From Ornatilinea apprima (lineage in GTDB: Bacteria; Chloroflexota; Anaerolineae; Anaerolineales; Anaerolineaceae), in NCBI RefSeq assembly GCF_001306115.1, contig NZ_LGCL01000018.1:1-47190 (forward strand): DNA of 47,190 nucleotides. Direction: 5' to 3'. Within the stretch, counting starts at the first letter, position 1, and each line of letters begins with the position of its first letter. The position numbers and the translations under genes were made by a program. Shown here in pieces: positions 1 through 7,733 of this stretch. The notes under the pieces are model-generated. The model did no database searches, was not told the origin of the DNA, and saw only the letters and a program-made list of their open reading frames with translations.

Positions 1-1
1 C

Positions 2-97
2 TTCGAATACATCGAGGTTTGGTACAATCGCCAAAGGCTACATTCATCTTTGGGCTATCTCAGCCCTATCGAGTTCGAACTTCTTTCTGGACATTAA
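2..97 (+). CDS. IS3-family transposase (OrfB), C-terminal fragment
   Basis: The window opens inside a reading frame that ends at the TAA at 95-97. The 31 visible residues contain the [20 protein letters not shown] block typical of the C-terminus of IS3-family OrfB (rve integrase core, after the third catalytic residue). The catalytic DDE residues lie outside the window. The gene is therefore partial here and its intactness cannot be judged. The element ends just downstream, and its insertion appears to have cut the first repeat of the adjoining CRISPR-like array. Confidence 0.85.
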   Translation, partial: FEYIEVWYNRQRLHSSLGYLSPIEFELLSGH

Positions 98-125
98 CCG
101 TGTCCACTTTTTAAGGGATATTCCA
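98..125 (+). mobile_element. Probable right end of the IS3-family element
   Basis: After the transposase stop comes TGTCCACTTTTTAAGGGATA and then a CA at 124-125, the kind of terminus seen at IS3-family right ends. The next bases, from about 126, already match the inner part of the neighbouring repeat (ACAGGGTATTAAGAC). The boundary is therefore placed near 125. The left end and the target duplication are outside the window. Confidence 0.5.
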
Positions 126-406
126 ACAGGGTATTAAGACTCAGGGGATAAGCTCTCTCCCTCCTCGTCCCCGAACATGTCCAAATCCCCCAATACCCGA
201 CAGGGTATTAAGACCTAAGGGAATCAAAAAATCAGCCCCCGACTTGCAATCGGGGTCCAAATCCCCCAATACCCGAACCCGCAAGGGGCGCTTGCGCGAG
301 GGTATTAAGACTGTAGGGTGGGTTTCGCTGGCGCTGCACCCACCCTCTTCCAGAATCCCCCATACCCGAACTTGAAAATGAGCGCTTTTGCAAGGGTACT
401 CTAAAG
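126..406. CRISPR. Degenerate CRISPR-like array, first block (four repeats)
   Basis: Repeats end in GGGTATTAAGAC and start in AATCCCCCAATACCCG, so each has a central dyad AATACCC/GGGTATT. R1 is truncated by the IS (126-140), R2 is 183-214 (32 bp), R3 259-311 (53 bp), and R4 352-about 406 is degenerate. The unique stretches between them are 42, 44 and 40 bp. R3 carries about 21 extra bases inside the dyad, forming an inner hairpin CGCAAG-GGGCG-CTTGCG. No cas gene is in the window. The regular spacing with non-repeated spacers argues for CRISPR. The variable repeat length and the hairpins inside spacers 2 and 3 leave a dispersed palindromic element possible. Confidence 0.5.
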
Positions 407-527
407 TACAATATTCATAAGCAGTACCAGGAATCACATTCCTCCTTAACCGCGAGGTTATTAAGGCCAACGAGAAGGCTTTTTCCGATTCAATTACAAG
501 CGAAGAAATACGACGAAAGGGTTGGAT

Positions 528-746
528 ATGGGAAAATTCAAGGAGCCTGATAGCAATAGTTTTGAAGAGCCCGGCGAGAGCAATCAGGATAAAAGCGGCG
601 CGAAAAACTTGCCGGAGCGAGTGGATTTTGACCACTCCATGAGCATTGACGAGATCCTTGATGTTATCGAAAAGATGTCCGATGATTACAAGAAAAGCAA
701 GGCCAAGCAGAATGATGAAAAAGAGGGGAAAGAAAATAAAAAATAG
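528..746 (+). CDS. Small highly charged hypothetical protein (72 aa)
   Basis: ATG at 528 is preceded by GAAAGG at a good distance; an in-frame TTG lies two codons upstream. The product is very acidic/basic and ends in a Lys/Glu-rich tail (KSKAKQNDEKEGKENKK), with the only hydrophobic patch around SIDEILDVIEKM. No family is recognised. The frame sits exactly between the two blocks of the CRISPR-like array. The opposite strand also has an open, hydrophobic frame over the same bases, which is what antisense of Lys/Glu codons would give, so I prefer the plus strand. It could still be a chance ORF. Confidence 0.35.
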   Translation: MGKFKEPDSNSFEEPGESNQDKSGAKNLPERVDFDHSMSIDEILDVIEKMSDDYKKSKAKQNDEKEGKENKK

Positions 747-751
747 CATTA

Positions 752-971
752 CAATCCCCCAATACCCGAACCCGCAAGGGACGCTTGTGCGAGGGTATTA
801 AGACAATGAGGCCACTTGAACCGGCTCGCATCTTGCCACCATCAGAATCACCCAATACCCGCACCCGCAAGGGGCGCTTGCGCGAGGTATTAAGACATCC
901 AAACACGATCCTCTGCATCCAATGTGATTGTGCCAACCTCCCCCAATACCCGCCTGTCGAGGGTATTCTCG
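752..971. CRISPR. Degenerate CRISPR-like array, second block (three repeats)
   Basis: R5 752-804 and R6 844-896 (both 53 bp) have the long form with the internal hairpin. R7 935-971 is a short form with a decayed 3' end (GGGTATTCTCG). The spacers are 39 bp (805-843) and 38 bp (897-934). Repeat sequence and spacing match the block at 126-406. The two blocks were probably one array, now separated by 345 bp holding a small ORF. Confidence 0.5.
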
Positions 972-990
972 TAATTTAAGCTTGCAGCAC

Positions 991-1036
991 ATACCCGCCC
1001 TGGCGCATATACCCTCCCCTGGCTTGCCGGGGGAGG
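991..1036. repeat. 46-bp direct repeat, copy 1, containing a GC-rich hairpin
   Basis: Matches 1495-1540 at 43 of 46 positions. The inner part folds as CCTCCCC/GGGGGAGG around a short loop. The two copies flank the small gene at 1157-1441, so that gene and its flanks form a repeat-bounded unit. Confidence 0.7.
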
Positions 1037-1156
1037 GCAGGGAGGGGGTCAAGAATAAGTCTCAACAATCTCTCCATACCAGCCATAGTCGCCCGGTGTT
1101 TACCACCCACAGCCGCCTGAGCGTTGCCACACCACACAAACCCAGGGAGGAAAATC

Positions 1157-1441
1157 ATGAAAGACAAAGAAATCAAATACACAGGCGAATACGAAGACAA
1201 CATTCTCAAAATGGAAGCGCCGGTCCAATTGAACGAGCGCGAAATCCAGGCCTTCATCGACCTGGCCAACCGGCACCCTTTTGTCGAGAATTGTTCCTAC
1301 AGCCATCCTGACCAAATCTTCATCATCGAGTTCGACCCCGGCCAGGAATTGGAACCCATGGACATGGTCATGCTCGGCACCCGTTTTATGGATGATGCCA
1401 TCTTTGGCTATCCGGTCAAAATCAACACCCCAAAAGATTAG
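1157..1441 (+). CDS. Hypothetical protein (94 aa)
   Basis: ATG at 1157 follows GGGAGGAAAATC, a strong ribosome-binding site. The soluble, acidic 94-residue product has no signal peptide or membrane segment. Visible features are a predicted helix NEREIQAFIDLANRHPF and a beta-rich C-terminal half (QIFIIEFDPG, FGYPVKIN). I do not recognise the family. It stands alone, flanked by the 46-bp direct repeats, upstream of the Lon-like protease gene on the same strand. Confidence 0.65.
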   Translation: MKDKEIKYTGEYEDNILKMEAPVQLNEREIQAFIDLANRHPFVENCSYSHPDQIFIIEFDPGQELEPMDMVMLGTRFMDDAIFGYPVKINTPKD

Positions 1442-1494
1442 CCTGAGGTTGGTAAAAGAACCGCCTACCAGCCCGCTGCAATCCAAATTCCTCA

Positions 1495-1540
1495 ACACCC
1501 GCTCTGGCGCATATACCCTCCCCTGGCTCGCCGGGGGAGG
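1495..1540. repeat. 46-bp direct repeat, copy 2
   Basis: Second copy of the 991-1036 repeat with three substitutions, again with the CCTCCCC/GGGGGAGG hairpin. It lies between the hypothetical gene and the Lon-like protease gene and might also work as a transcript-end hairpin, though no T-run follows. Confidence 0.7.
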
Positions 1541-1616
1541 AAAACCCGCACAGCCTTGAATACCACACTGACCTCGTGCAATAATGGTATTAAGTCATAA
1601 ATAAGGAGGGTGTGGT

Positions 1617-4004
1617 ATGGACTCCGAGTTTGATTTCCGTTTGCTGCCCGAACAGCTATCCCAAAAATGCGATCCAGACAGTTTTGCCTTCACCACCACT
1701 GATGAACTACCAGAGCTGGAAGACGTTGTAGGCCAGCCCCGCGCGTTTCAGGCATTGCAACTCGGCAGCGAATTGAAGGGCAGCGGATTCAATATTTTTG
1801 TGCTTGGCCTGCCCGGTTCTGGAAAACTGACCCTCACCCGCCAGTACCTGGAGAGAAAAGCCAGAAAGCAGGCTACACCCCCCGACTGGTGTTACGCCTA
1901 CAATTTCAAGAACCCCCACCACCCTAAAGCCATCTGCCTGCCCGCCGGCCAGGCAATAGAACTGCGAGAAGACCTGAAAAACCTGATCCTCCAGGCGCAA
2001 AAACAGATCATCAACGCCTTTGAGAGTAAAGAATATACCTATCAGAAAGAAAAAATCGCCGAGAAGCTCAACCAACAGCAAGAAGCAGAACTGTCCAGAT
2101 TGCAGCAGCTCGTCAGCCAGCATAATTTTCTACTCATCAAAGCCCCGTTCGGATTTGTCATTGTGCCGGCCAAAAACGGCAAGCCCTTAGAGGCACAAGA
2201 CCTTGAAAACCTGCCACCCGAAAAACACCAGGAGTTGGATGAGCTGCGGCTGCAGTTCAACGCCGAATCACAAAAAACAGTGGAAAAGCTGCGCCAGATG
2301 GAACAGGAAGCCTATAAGGAAGTTCACAACCTGGACGAAAAAACCGCTGCGTTCATCCTCGAGCCGTTAGTCTCCCATTTGGTTAAGAAATATCAGGATA
2401 TTTCCGGGGTAGTGGAGCATTTCAGCGCGCTCCAAGCGGATATCATTGAGAACCTGGAAACGTTTCGCCAGGAAGAAGAACACGGCCTGTCGCGCGAAGA
2501 TTTGCTCAAGCGCTACGACCTCAACATCCTGGTGAACAATCAAGATCAAAAAGGCGCGCCGGTCATCACCGAAAACCAGCCCTCCTATTCCAATCTATTG
2601 GGCAGAATTGACCACGAAATTGTGATGGGCGTTACACGCACCAATTTCACGCTGATCAGCCCCGGGGCCCTTCACCGCGCCAACGGCGGCTACCTGCTCA
2701 TCCCCGCCCGCGACCTGCTGCTCAGCCCCTATGCCTGGGAAGGCCTCAAGCGCACCCTGCGCGAAGAAGCCATCCGCATTATCAGCCTGGAGATGCAGTA
2801 TGGGCTTTCTGGCACATCCACCATGGAACCGGAAGCCATTCCCCTCAACGTCAAAATTGTGCTCATCGGCACGCCGTTGTTGTATTACCTGCTCCAGGCA
2901 AACGATGAAGATTTTGACAAACTGTTCAAAATCCGCTCCGAGTTTGCCTCCAGCATGGAGCGCACCCAAGACACCGAATATGAATATGCGTTGTTCGTCA
3001 AGTCTGTGGTTAAAAAGAACAACCTGCCGCCCTTTCACCGCTCTGCGGTCGCGAAGATCATCGACCAGGGATCCTGGCTGGTGGATGATCAGCAAAAACT
3101 CTCCACCCGCTTTGGAAAAATTGCCGACCTGATTCAAGAAGCAGCTTATTGGGCAGGCAGCCACAATCATTCCATCGTTACCGCCGAAGATGTTAACTAC
3201 GCCATTCAGAAAAGCACGTTCCGCAATAACTTGATGGAAGAAAGAATCCACGAAGCCATCGCGCGGGAAAGCATTCTCATCAACACTACCCACAGTGTCG
3301 TCGGGCAGATCAACGCGCTCTCGATCATTTCCATTGGAGATAACCAGTTCGGTTTTCCCAGCCGCATCACTGCATCGGTCAGCCCGGGCAGCGCGGGGAT
3401 CATCGACATTGAAAACGAAGCCAGTCTGGGGGGGCCCATCCACACCAAAGGTCTTCTGATTGTGAGCGGCATTTTGCGGGAGCGCTACGGAAAAAGCAAA
3501 CCCATCAATCTATCGGCGAGCATCACCTTCGAGCAGTCTTACGGCGGCGTCGAGGGAGACAGCGCCTCGGCCGCCGAAGTGATCGCCCTGCTATCGGCCA
3601 TCGGCGGGGTTCCCATCCGGCAAAACGTGGCCATCACCGGGTCGGTCAACCAAAAGGGAGAAATGCAGGCCGTGGGGGGCGTCAACCAGAAAATTGAGGG
3701 CTTTTTCACCATTTGCGCCCAAAAAGAATTGACCGGTTCGCAGGGCGTGATCATCCCCTGGAGCAACCGCCAGAACCTGATGCTCACTCAACAGGTGATC
3801 GACGCAGTCGCCAGCGGAAAATTTCACATCTGGGCAGTGAAATATTTGGATCAGGCCATTGAATTGATAACTGGTCTTCAAATAGGATTGCCTTCAGAAA
3901 AAGAAGAAGAATTTGAACCCGGCACATTCAATTACCTGGTCAATGAAAAAATAATTGAGTTTAATCAATCGCTGAAGGAACAAGAAGCGGCAAAAAAGAC
4001 CTGA
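1617..4004 (+). CDS. Lon-like ATP-dependent protease (AAA_32 / S16 family)
   Basis: A 795-residue protein. The N-terminal AAA region has Walker A GLPGSGK at residues 64-70. A long helical, glutamine/glutamate-rich stretch at about 115-260 probably forms a coiled coil. An AAA+ core (ALHRANGGYLLIPA, then VKIVLIGTP) and a C-terminal S16 protease domain follow. The catalytic dyad is visible as Ser649 in EGDSAS and Lys692 in GGVNQKIEG, 43 residues apart as in classical Lon. The architecture matches the Lon-related AAA_32 proteases, not LonA, because no LonA substrate-binding N-domain is present. ATG 1617 has AAGGAGGG upstream. Expected role: cytoplasmic degradation of damaged or regulatory proteins. 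Substrates cannot be told from context. Confidence 0.93.
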   Translation: MDSEFDFRLLPEQLSQKCDPDSFAFTTTDELPELEDVVGQPRAFQALQLGSELKGSGFNIFVLGLPGSGKLTLTRQYLERKARKQATPPDWCYAYNFKNPHHPKAICLPAGQAIELREDLKNLILQAQKQIINAFESKEYTYQKEKIAEKLNQQQEAELSRLQQLVSQHNFLLIKAPFGFVIVPAKNGKPLEAQDLENLPPEKHQELDELRLQFNAESQKTVEKLRQMEQEAYKEVHNLDEKTAAFILEPLVSHLVKKYQDISGVVEHFSALQADIIENLETFRQEEEHGLSREDLLKRYDLNILVNNQDQKGAPVITENQPSYSNLLGRIDHEIVMGVTRTNFTLISPGALHRANGGYLLIPARDLLLSPYAWEGLKRTLREEAIRIISLEMQYGLSGTSTMEPEAIPLNVKIVLIGTPLLYYLLQANDEDFDKLFKIRSEFASSMERTQDTEYEYALFVKSVVKKNNLPPFHRSAVAKIIDQGSWLVDDQQKLSTRFGKIADLIQEAAYWAGSHNHSIVTAEDVNYAIQKSTFRNNLMEERIHEAIARESILINTTHSVVGQINALSIISIGDNQFGFPSRITASVSPGSAGIIDIENEASLGGPIHTKGLLIVSGILRERYGKSKPINLSASITFEQSYGGVEGDSASAAEVIALLSAIGGVPIRQNVAITGSVNQKGEMQAVGGVNQKIEGFFTICAQKELTGSQGVIIPWSNRQNLMLTQQVIDAVASGKFHIWAVKYLDQAIELITGLQIGLPSEKEEEFEPGTFNYLVNEKIIEFNQSLKEQEAAKKT

Positions 4005-4177
4005 AGAAAAACACCACAAAGCGCACACAAGGGGGCCTGGATGCCATTTGGGTGATCAGCCGGGAGGGTGCTATCGCGACACCCAATCTGTCAAGACCGT
4101 GAGAATTTTCTGCTGCGTCCGGCAGGCCAAAACCGCTTAACCCCGTCAATTGGGCGCTCAAAAAACCATATTCCTTC

Positions 4178-4190
4178 TATAATAATAAAA
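4178..4190 (+). promoter_or_regulatory. -10 element giving a leaderless gluconokinase mRNA
   Basis: TATAAT at 4178-4183 is followed by six bases and then the ATG at 4190, so the expected start of transcription coincides with the start codon. No Shine-Dalgarno sequence precedes the ATG. The -35 region is weak. The same TATAAT-to-ATG geometry occurs before the two leader peptides at 15313 and 36359. Confidence 0.5.
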
Positions 4191-5716
4191 TGATGAAAAC
4201 CCTTTCTTTTGCCATCGGCATCGACCTGGGAATCGGGTCTTGTAAAACAGTTCTGCTGGACGAATCGGCCCGCATCTTAAGCCAGGCATCGGCCGCTTAC
4301 CCCGCCTCCGACACGGCCAGCCGCTGGCAGGAACAGCGTCCCGAAAGCCTGCTGGAAGGGCTGATCACCTCTGTGCGCAGCGCCGTTCAAACCAGCGGCC
4401 TGAACCCGGCCAACTGTCTGGGCATCACCATCGGCGGGGCCCTGCACAGCCTCACCGCCCTGGACAAGCGCGATCAACCATTAATGGGCCTGCTCACCTG
4501 GGCCGACAGCCGCGCCCACCACCAGGCCGGGCAAATTCGCCAGTCCGGGCGCGCTCACGACCTGTATCTGCGCACCGGCTGCCCCAGCCATCCCCTTTAC
4601 CCTTTCTACAAAATTTTGTGGCTGCGCGAGAATCACCCCGATGCATTCGCCAAAGCAACCTGGTTCCTGTCTGCCAAAGAATATGTTCTCTACCGCATGA
4701 CCGGCAAGCGCATCGTCGATTACAATGTGGCGGCCGGTTCGGGGTTATTAAACACCCTCAACCTCGGCTGGGATAAAGAAATGCTCTCGCTGGCGGGCAT
4801 CAGCCCCGAGCAGCTTTCCACCGTCGCCGATCCGCGTGAATTTGTTGGCTGGCTTAAACCCGCCCTGGCCACCCAAATGGGTCTTAACCCGCACACGCCG
4901 GTGATTTTGGGCAGTTCCGACGCCGTCAATGACAGCCTGGGCGCCGGGGCAGTTTCGCGCCGCCAGGCAGCCTGCATGGTGGGCGTCAGCGGAGCCATCC
5001 GCTGCCTGCAAACCCAGCCCGCCTTAGACGCGCTAGAGCGCGTATGCTGCTACGCCGTCGACCAAAAGCACTGGCTGGTGGGCGGAGCGATCAACAACGG
5101 CGGCCTGGCCGCCAGCTGGTTCAAAGACGCGCTCTCCAATGGAAAGGCCGACAGCCCCTCCACGCCCGACTTCGACGATCTGCTGGCCTGGGCCGCCGAA
5201 ATCCCGGCCGGTTCCGAGGGGGTCTTATGCCTGCCCTTCTTCACCGCCGAACGCAGCCCCTATTGGAACACCGATGTGCGCGGAACTTTTTACGGCCTGC
5301 AGCTCGGCCACGATCAACGCCACCTCAGCCGCGCGCTGCTGGAGGGCGTCGCGTTCCGGCTGCGGTCGGTGCTGGACTCGCTCGATGAAACCATTCCCAA
5401 CCTGATGGAACTGCGCGCCTCCGGCGGGTTTGTGCAGTCGCCCATCTGGCTGCAAATCACCGCCGATGTGCTCAACCGCCCCCTCCACATCCCGGCGGTC
5501 AAAGAGACCTCGGCCATGGCCGCGGCTTTCTGGGTGTTTCTCAACGCGGGTGTGTTCTCCTCGTTTGAAGACCTGGCAAAACTGGTGCCCATCGCGAAGC
5601 AGGTCGAGCCGCTCGCTGAGCACCAGCCCATCTACCACCAGCAGTACCAGAGATACCAGGAACTCTACCGCGCTTTGCTGCCGGTGTTCAAACCACCATC
5701 TACTCCATCTTCCTGA
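4190..5716 (+). CDS. FGGY-family carbohydrate kinase, gluconokinase-like
   Basis: 508 residues, the usual FGGY length. The N-terminal GIDLGIGSCKTVLLD is the first phosphate loop. GGALHSLTALDKRDQPLMGLLTWADSRA closely follows the gluconokinase pattern around the sugar-binding site. The C-terminal half has GGAINNGGLAASWF and the FGGY signature region (RALLEGVAFRLRSVLDSL, then RASGGFVQSPIWLQITADVL). The predicted reaction is ATP-dependent phosphorylation of gluconate or a related sugar acid. Xylulokinase is the main alternative. No ribosome-binding site precedes ATG 4190 and the mRNA looks leaderless. A LarA-family gene starts 71 bp downstream on the same strand, suggesting an epimerase-kinase pair. 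Confidence 0.85.
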   Translation: MMKTLSFAIGIDLGIGSCKTVLLDESARILSQASAAYPASDTASRWQEQRPESLLEGLITSVRSAVQTSGLNPANCLGITIGGALHSLTALDKRDQPLMGLLTWADSRAHHQAGQIRQSGRAHDLYLRTGCPSHPLYPFYKILWLRENHPDAFAKATWFLSAKEYVLYRMTGKRIVDYNVAAGSGLLNTLNLGWDKEMLSLAGISPEQLSTVADPREFVGWLKPALATQMGLNPHTPVILGSSDAVNDSLGAGAVSRRQAACMVGVSGAIRCLQTQPALDALERVCCYAVDQKHWLVGGAINNGGLAASWFKDALSNGKADSPSTPDFDDLLAWAAEIPAGSEGVLCLPFFTAERSPYWNTDVRGTFYGLQLGHDQRHLSRALLEGVAFRLRSVLDSLDETIPNLMELRASGGFVQSPIWLQITADVLNRPLHIPAVKETSAMAAAFWVFLNAGVFSSFEDLAKLVPIAKQVEPLAEHQPIYHQQYQRYQELYRALLPVFKPPSTPSS

Positions 5717-5787
5717 TCGCCAGCCCAGAAAATGAGCAGCCGCCGCACCCGGCTCTGATCCGCCGGTACGCGCGCTGAGGAGTTGGT

Positions 5788-7047
5788 ATGCTGCAGCACC
5801 AGATCATTGCCCCGGCCGGGCAGACACTCATCGAAGACGAGATTCGCTCCGCGCTGTTCCTGCACCTCGAAAAACAGTTCAGCGGCCAGCGGGTCCTGGT
5901 TCTAATCCCCGACCACACCCGCTCCATGCCCCTGCCGTTCCTCTTCCGCGGCCTGACAGAAGCCCTGCGGGGTGTCCGCCAGTTGGACTTCATGGTCGCC
6001 CTGGGAACGCACGCCCCGCTCTCCGAAGCAAGTCTCAACCAGTTGGTGGGCATCAGCGCCGAAGAACGCCGCGCGCGCTGCGCGCACATCGGTCTGCTCA
6101 ACCATGCCTGGAACGACCCTTCGGCCCTGGTCTCCATCGGCGCCATCGAGAAAGACGAAATGCGCCAGCTTGCCGGGAATGATTGGCACGCCTCCCTGCC
6201 AGAGCGGGTGGATATCCGCATCAATCAGGCCGCCCTGGCTTATGACCACATTCTGATTCTTGGCCCCACCTTCCCGCACGAAGTGGCCGGTTTCTCCGGC
6301 GGGGCAAAATACCTGTTCCCCGGCATCTCCGGCCCCGACATGATCAACGCCACCCACTGGTTGGGCGCGCTGGCCGGTGTATTGAAAACCATCGGCGTGA
6401 AAGACACGCCGGTGCGCGCCATGATCCATGCCGGGGCGCAGAAAGTTCGCACGCCCATCACCCTGCTGGCGGCGGTGGTGGAAAACCAGGCGTTAAGCGG
6501 TCTCTTCATTGGCGATTACCGCTCGGCCTGGAGCGCCGCCGCCGACCTCTCCGCGCAGCGCCACATCCGCTGGTGTGACCGCTCGTACCAGCGCGTGCTT
6601 TCCTGCGCCCAGCCCATGTACGACGAATTGTGGACCGGCGCCAAAGCCATGTATAAATTGGAGCCGGTTGTCGCGCCGGGCGGGGAGCTGATCATCTACG
6701 CGCCGCACCTCGATACGGTCAGCCGGGTGCACGGCAAATCCATCTACGAAATTGGCTACCATACCCTGCCCTACTTTGTGCAGCAGTGGGACCGGTTCAA
6801 GCACGTCCCGCTGGGTGTGCTGGCTCATTCCACGCATGTGCGCGGCGCGGGGAACATGGAAAATGGCATTGAAAAACCCAATATCCGCGTCACGCTGGCC
6901 AGCAAAATCCCCGCCGAAGACTGCGCCCGCCTTAACCTGGGCTATCTCGACCCGGCCAGCATCCACGCGGCCGACTGGCAGAACCGCGAAGAGGAGGGCA
7001 TTCTCTATGTGCCCCATGCCGGCGAGATTTTATACCGGCGGCGGTAA
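5788..7047 (+). CDS. LarA-family nickel-dependent racemase/epimerase
   Basis: 419 residues with the lactate-racemase fold signatures. Residues matching the Lactobacillus plantarum LarA active site are Arg45 (DHTRS), His75 (LGTHAPL), His164 (FPHEVAGFSGG), Lys174 (GGAKYLFPG) and His190 (ATHWLG). The 164/174/190 spacing equals that of LarA 174/184/200, where Lys carries the nickel-pincer nucleotide and the last His binds nickel. The residues needed for catalysis therefore appear present. LarA homologues act on many 2-hydroxy acids, including gluconate; the neighbouring gluconokinase makes a sugar acid the likely substrate (inference). The cofactor genes larB, larC and larE are not in the window. 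Start ATG 5788 has GAGGAG upstream. Confidence 0.88.
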   Translation: MLQHQIIAPAGQTLIEDEIRSALFLHLEKQFSGQRVLVLIPDHTRSMPLPFLFRGLTEALRGVRQLDFMVALGTHAPLSEASLNQLVGISAEERRARCAHIGLLNHAWNDPSALVSIGAIEKDEMRQLAGNDWHASLPERVDIRINQAALAYDHILILGPTFPHEVAGFSGGAKYLFPGISGPDMINATHWLGALAGVLKTIGVKDTPVRAMIHAGAQKVRTPITLLAAVVENQALSGLFIGDYRSAWSAAADLSAQRHIRWCDRSYQRVLSCAQPMYDELWTGAKAMYKLEPVVAPGGELIIYAPHLDTVSRVHGKSIYEIGYHTLPYFVQQWDRFKHVPLGVLAHSTHVRGAGNMENGIEKPNIRVTLASKIPAEDCARLNLGYLDPASIHAADWQNREEEGILYVPHAGEILYRRR

Positions 7048-7078
7048 GCCTTCCCCCAAATTTCCTTCGTGTTTCAGA

Positions 7079-7119
7079 AAAAACCTGCCCTTGGAATTTG
7101 CCATCCGGGCAGGTTTTTT
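7079..7119 (+). terminator. Intrinsic terminator after the kinase/LarA pair
   Basis: AAAACCTGCCC pairs with GGGCAGGTTTT across a 16-base loop, and the 3' arm runs into a T-tract. It closes the 4190-7047 transcription unit. Confidence 0.85.
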
Positions 7120-7227
7120 CATTGTTTATGCAATTTTTATGGTTTTTTTGCTTTTGGCGGAAAATTTTACGCGGTTTTGTAACGAATCTTTATGTTTATC
7201 GTCTCAACATCTAGAGAATTAATTGCA

Positions 7228-7674
7228 ATGAAACCACTTTTGAAGCGCTTCGTTCTCTTTGGCATACTGCTGCTCCTCCTGCTGGCTCTTCCCGCCTGTA
7301 ACGGCAGCCCAACCGGCAGCGAATCAACTGATTCAGAACAGCCGCCCATCGCGCCCCATGTCATCACGAACAGCCAAACCCCTTTGCAGAGCGCCCCGCC
7401 CACGCCGATCCCCGCCGATGAAGACATCATTGACGAAGCCATCTGCGCCGACGCCGAACCCGATCCCATTGCCGAAAGCATCGCCAGCACCTATGAAGTC
7501 CCTTACCAGCAAATCATCGACTGGTACTGCGCGGGCAGCAGTTTTGACGACATTCTGGTGGCTCTTGAAACCAGCCTGGCAACCGACATTCCGGCAGAAA
7601 CGCTGCTGAGTATGCGGGAAGAAAAAGAGTGGGAAGATATTTGGGTAGAGATCGGTTTTACCAACGATCTTTAA
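7228..7674 (+). CDS. Lipoprotein with a two-cysteine module
   Basis: 148 residues. The N-terminus KRFVLFGILLLLLLALPAC is a lipoprotein signal with lipobox LPAC, giving lipidated Cys24. A Ser/Pro-rich linker (25-66) follows, then a module at about 73-144 with Cys73 and Cys101. That module (pattern Y-x-V-x-Y-x2-I-x2-W-Y-C-x-G, then AL-x-T, LL-x2-R, E-x-x-x-IW-x-E-x-G) is clearly related to residues 124-197 of the next gene. No database family is recognised and the function is unknown. ATG 7228 has no good ribosome-binding site, but the signal peptide fixes the start. Surface-exposed location is expected. Confidence 0.8.
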   Translation: MKPLLKRFVLFGILLLLLLALPACNGSPTGSESTDSEQPPIAPHVITNSQTPLQSAPPTPIPADEDIIDEAICADAEPDPIAESIASTYEVPYQQIIDWYCAGSSFDDILVALETSLATDIPAETLLSMREEKEWEDIWVEIGFTNDL

Positions 7675-7733
7675 TCTCTTTTTCGTAATCCAAACGAATT
7701 GAAAAACAGCCTGTAAGTCAATGGAGGCAAAAA

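Noticed and set aside
141..749. Minus-strand hydrophobic ORF across the array gap
   Set aside because: It runs through the repeats and its hydrophobic N-terminus is the antisense of a Lys/Glu-rich plus-strand frame that has its own ribosome-binding site.
1583..1596. GGTATTAAGTC before the Lon-like gene as another CRISPR-like repeat
   Set aside because: Only about ten bases match and the dyad partner is absent.
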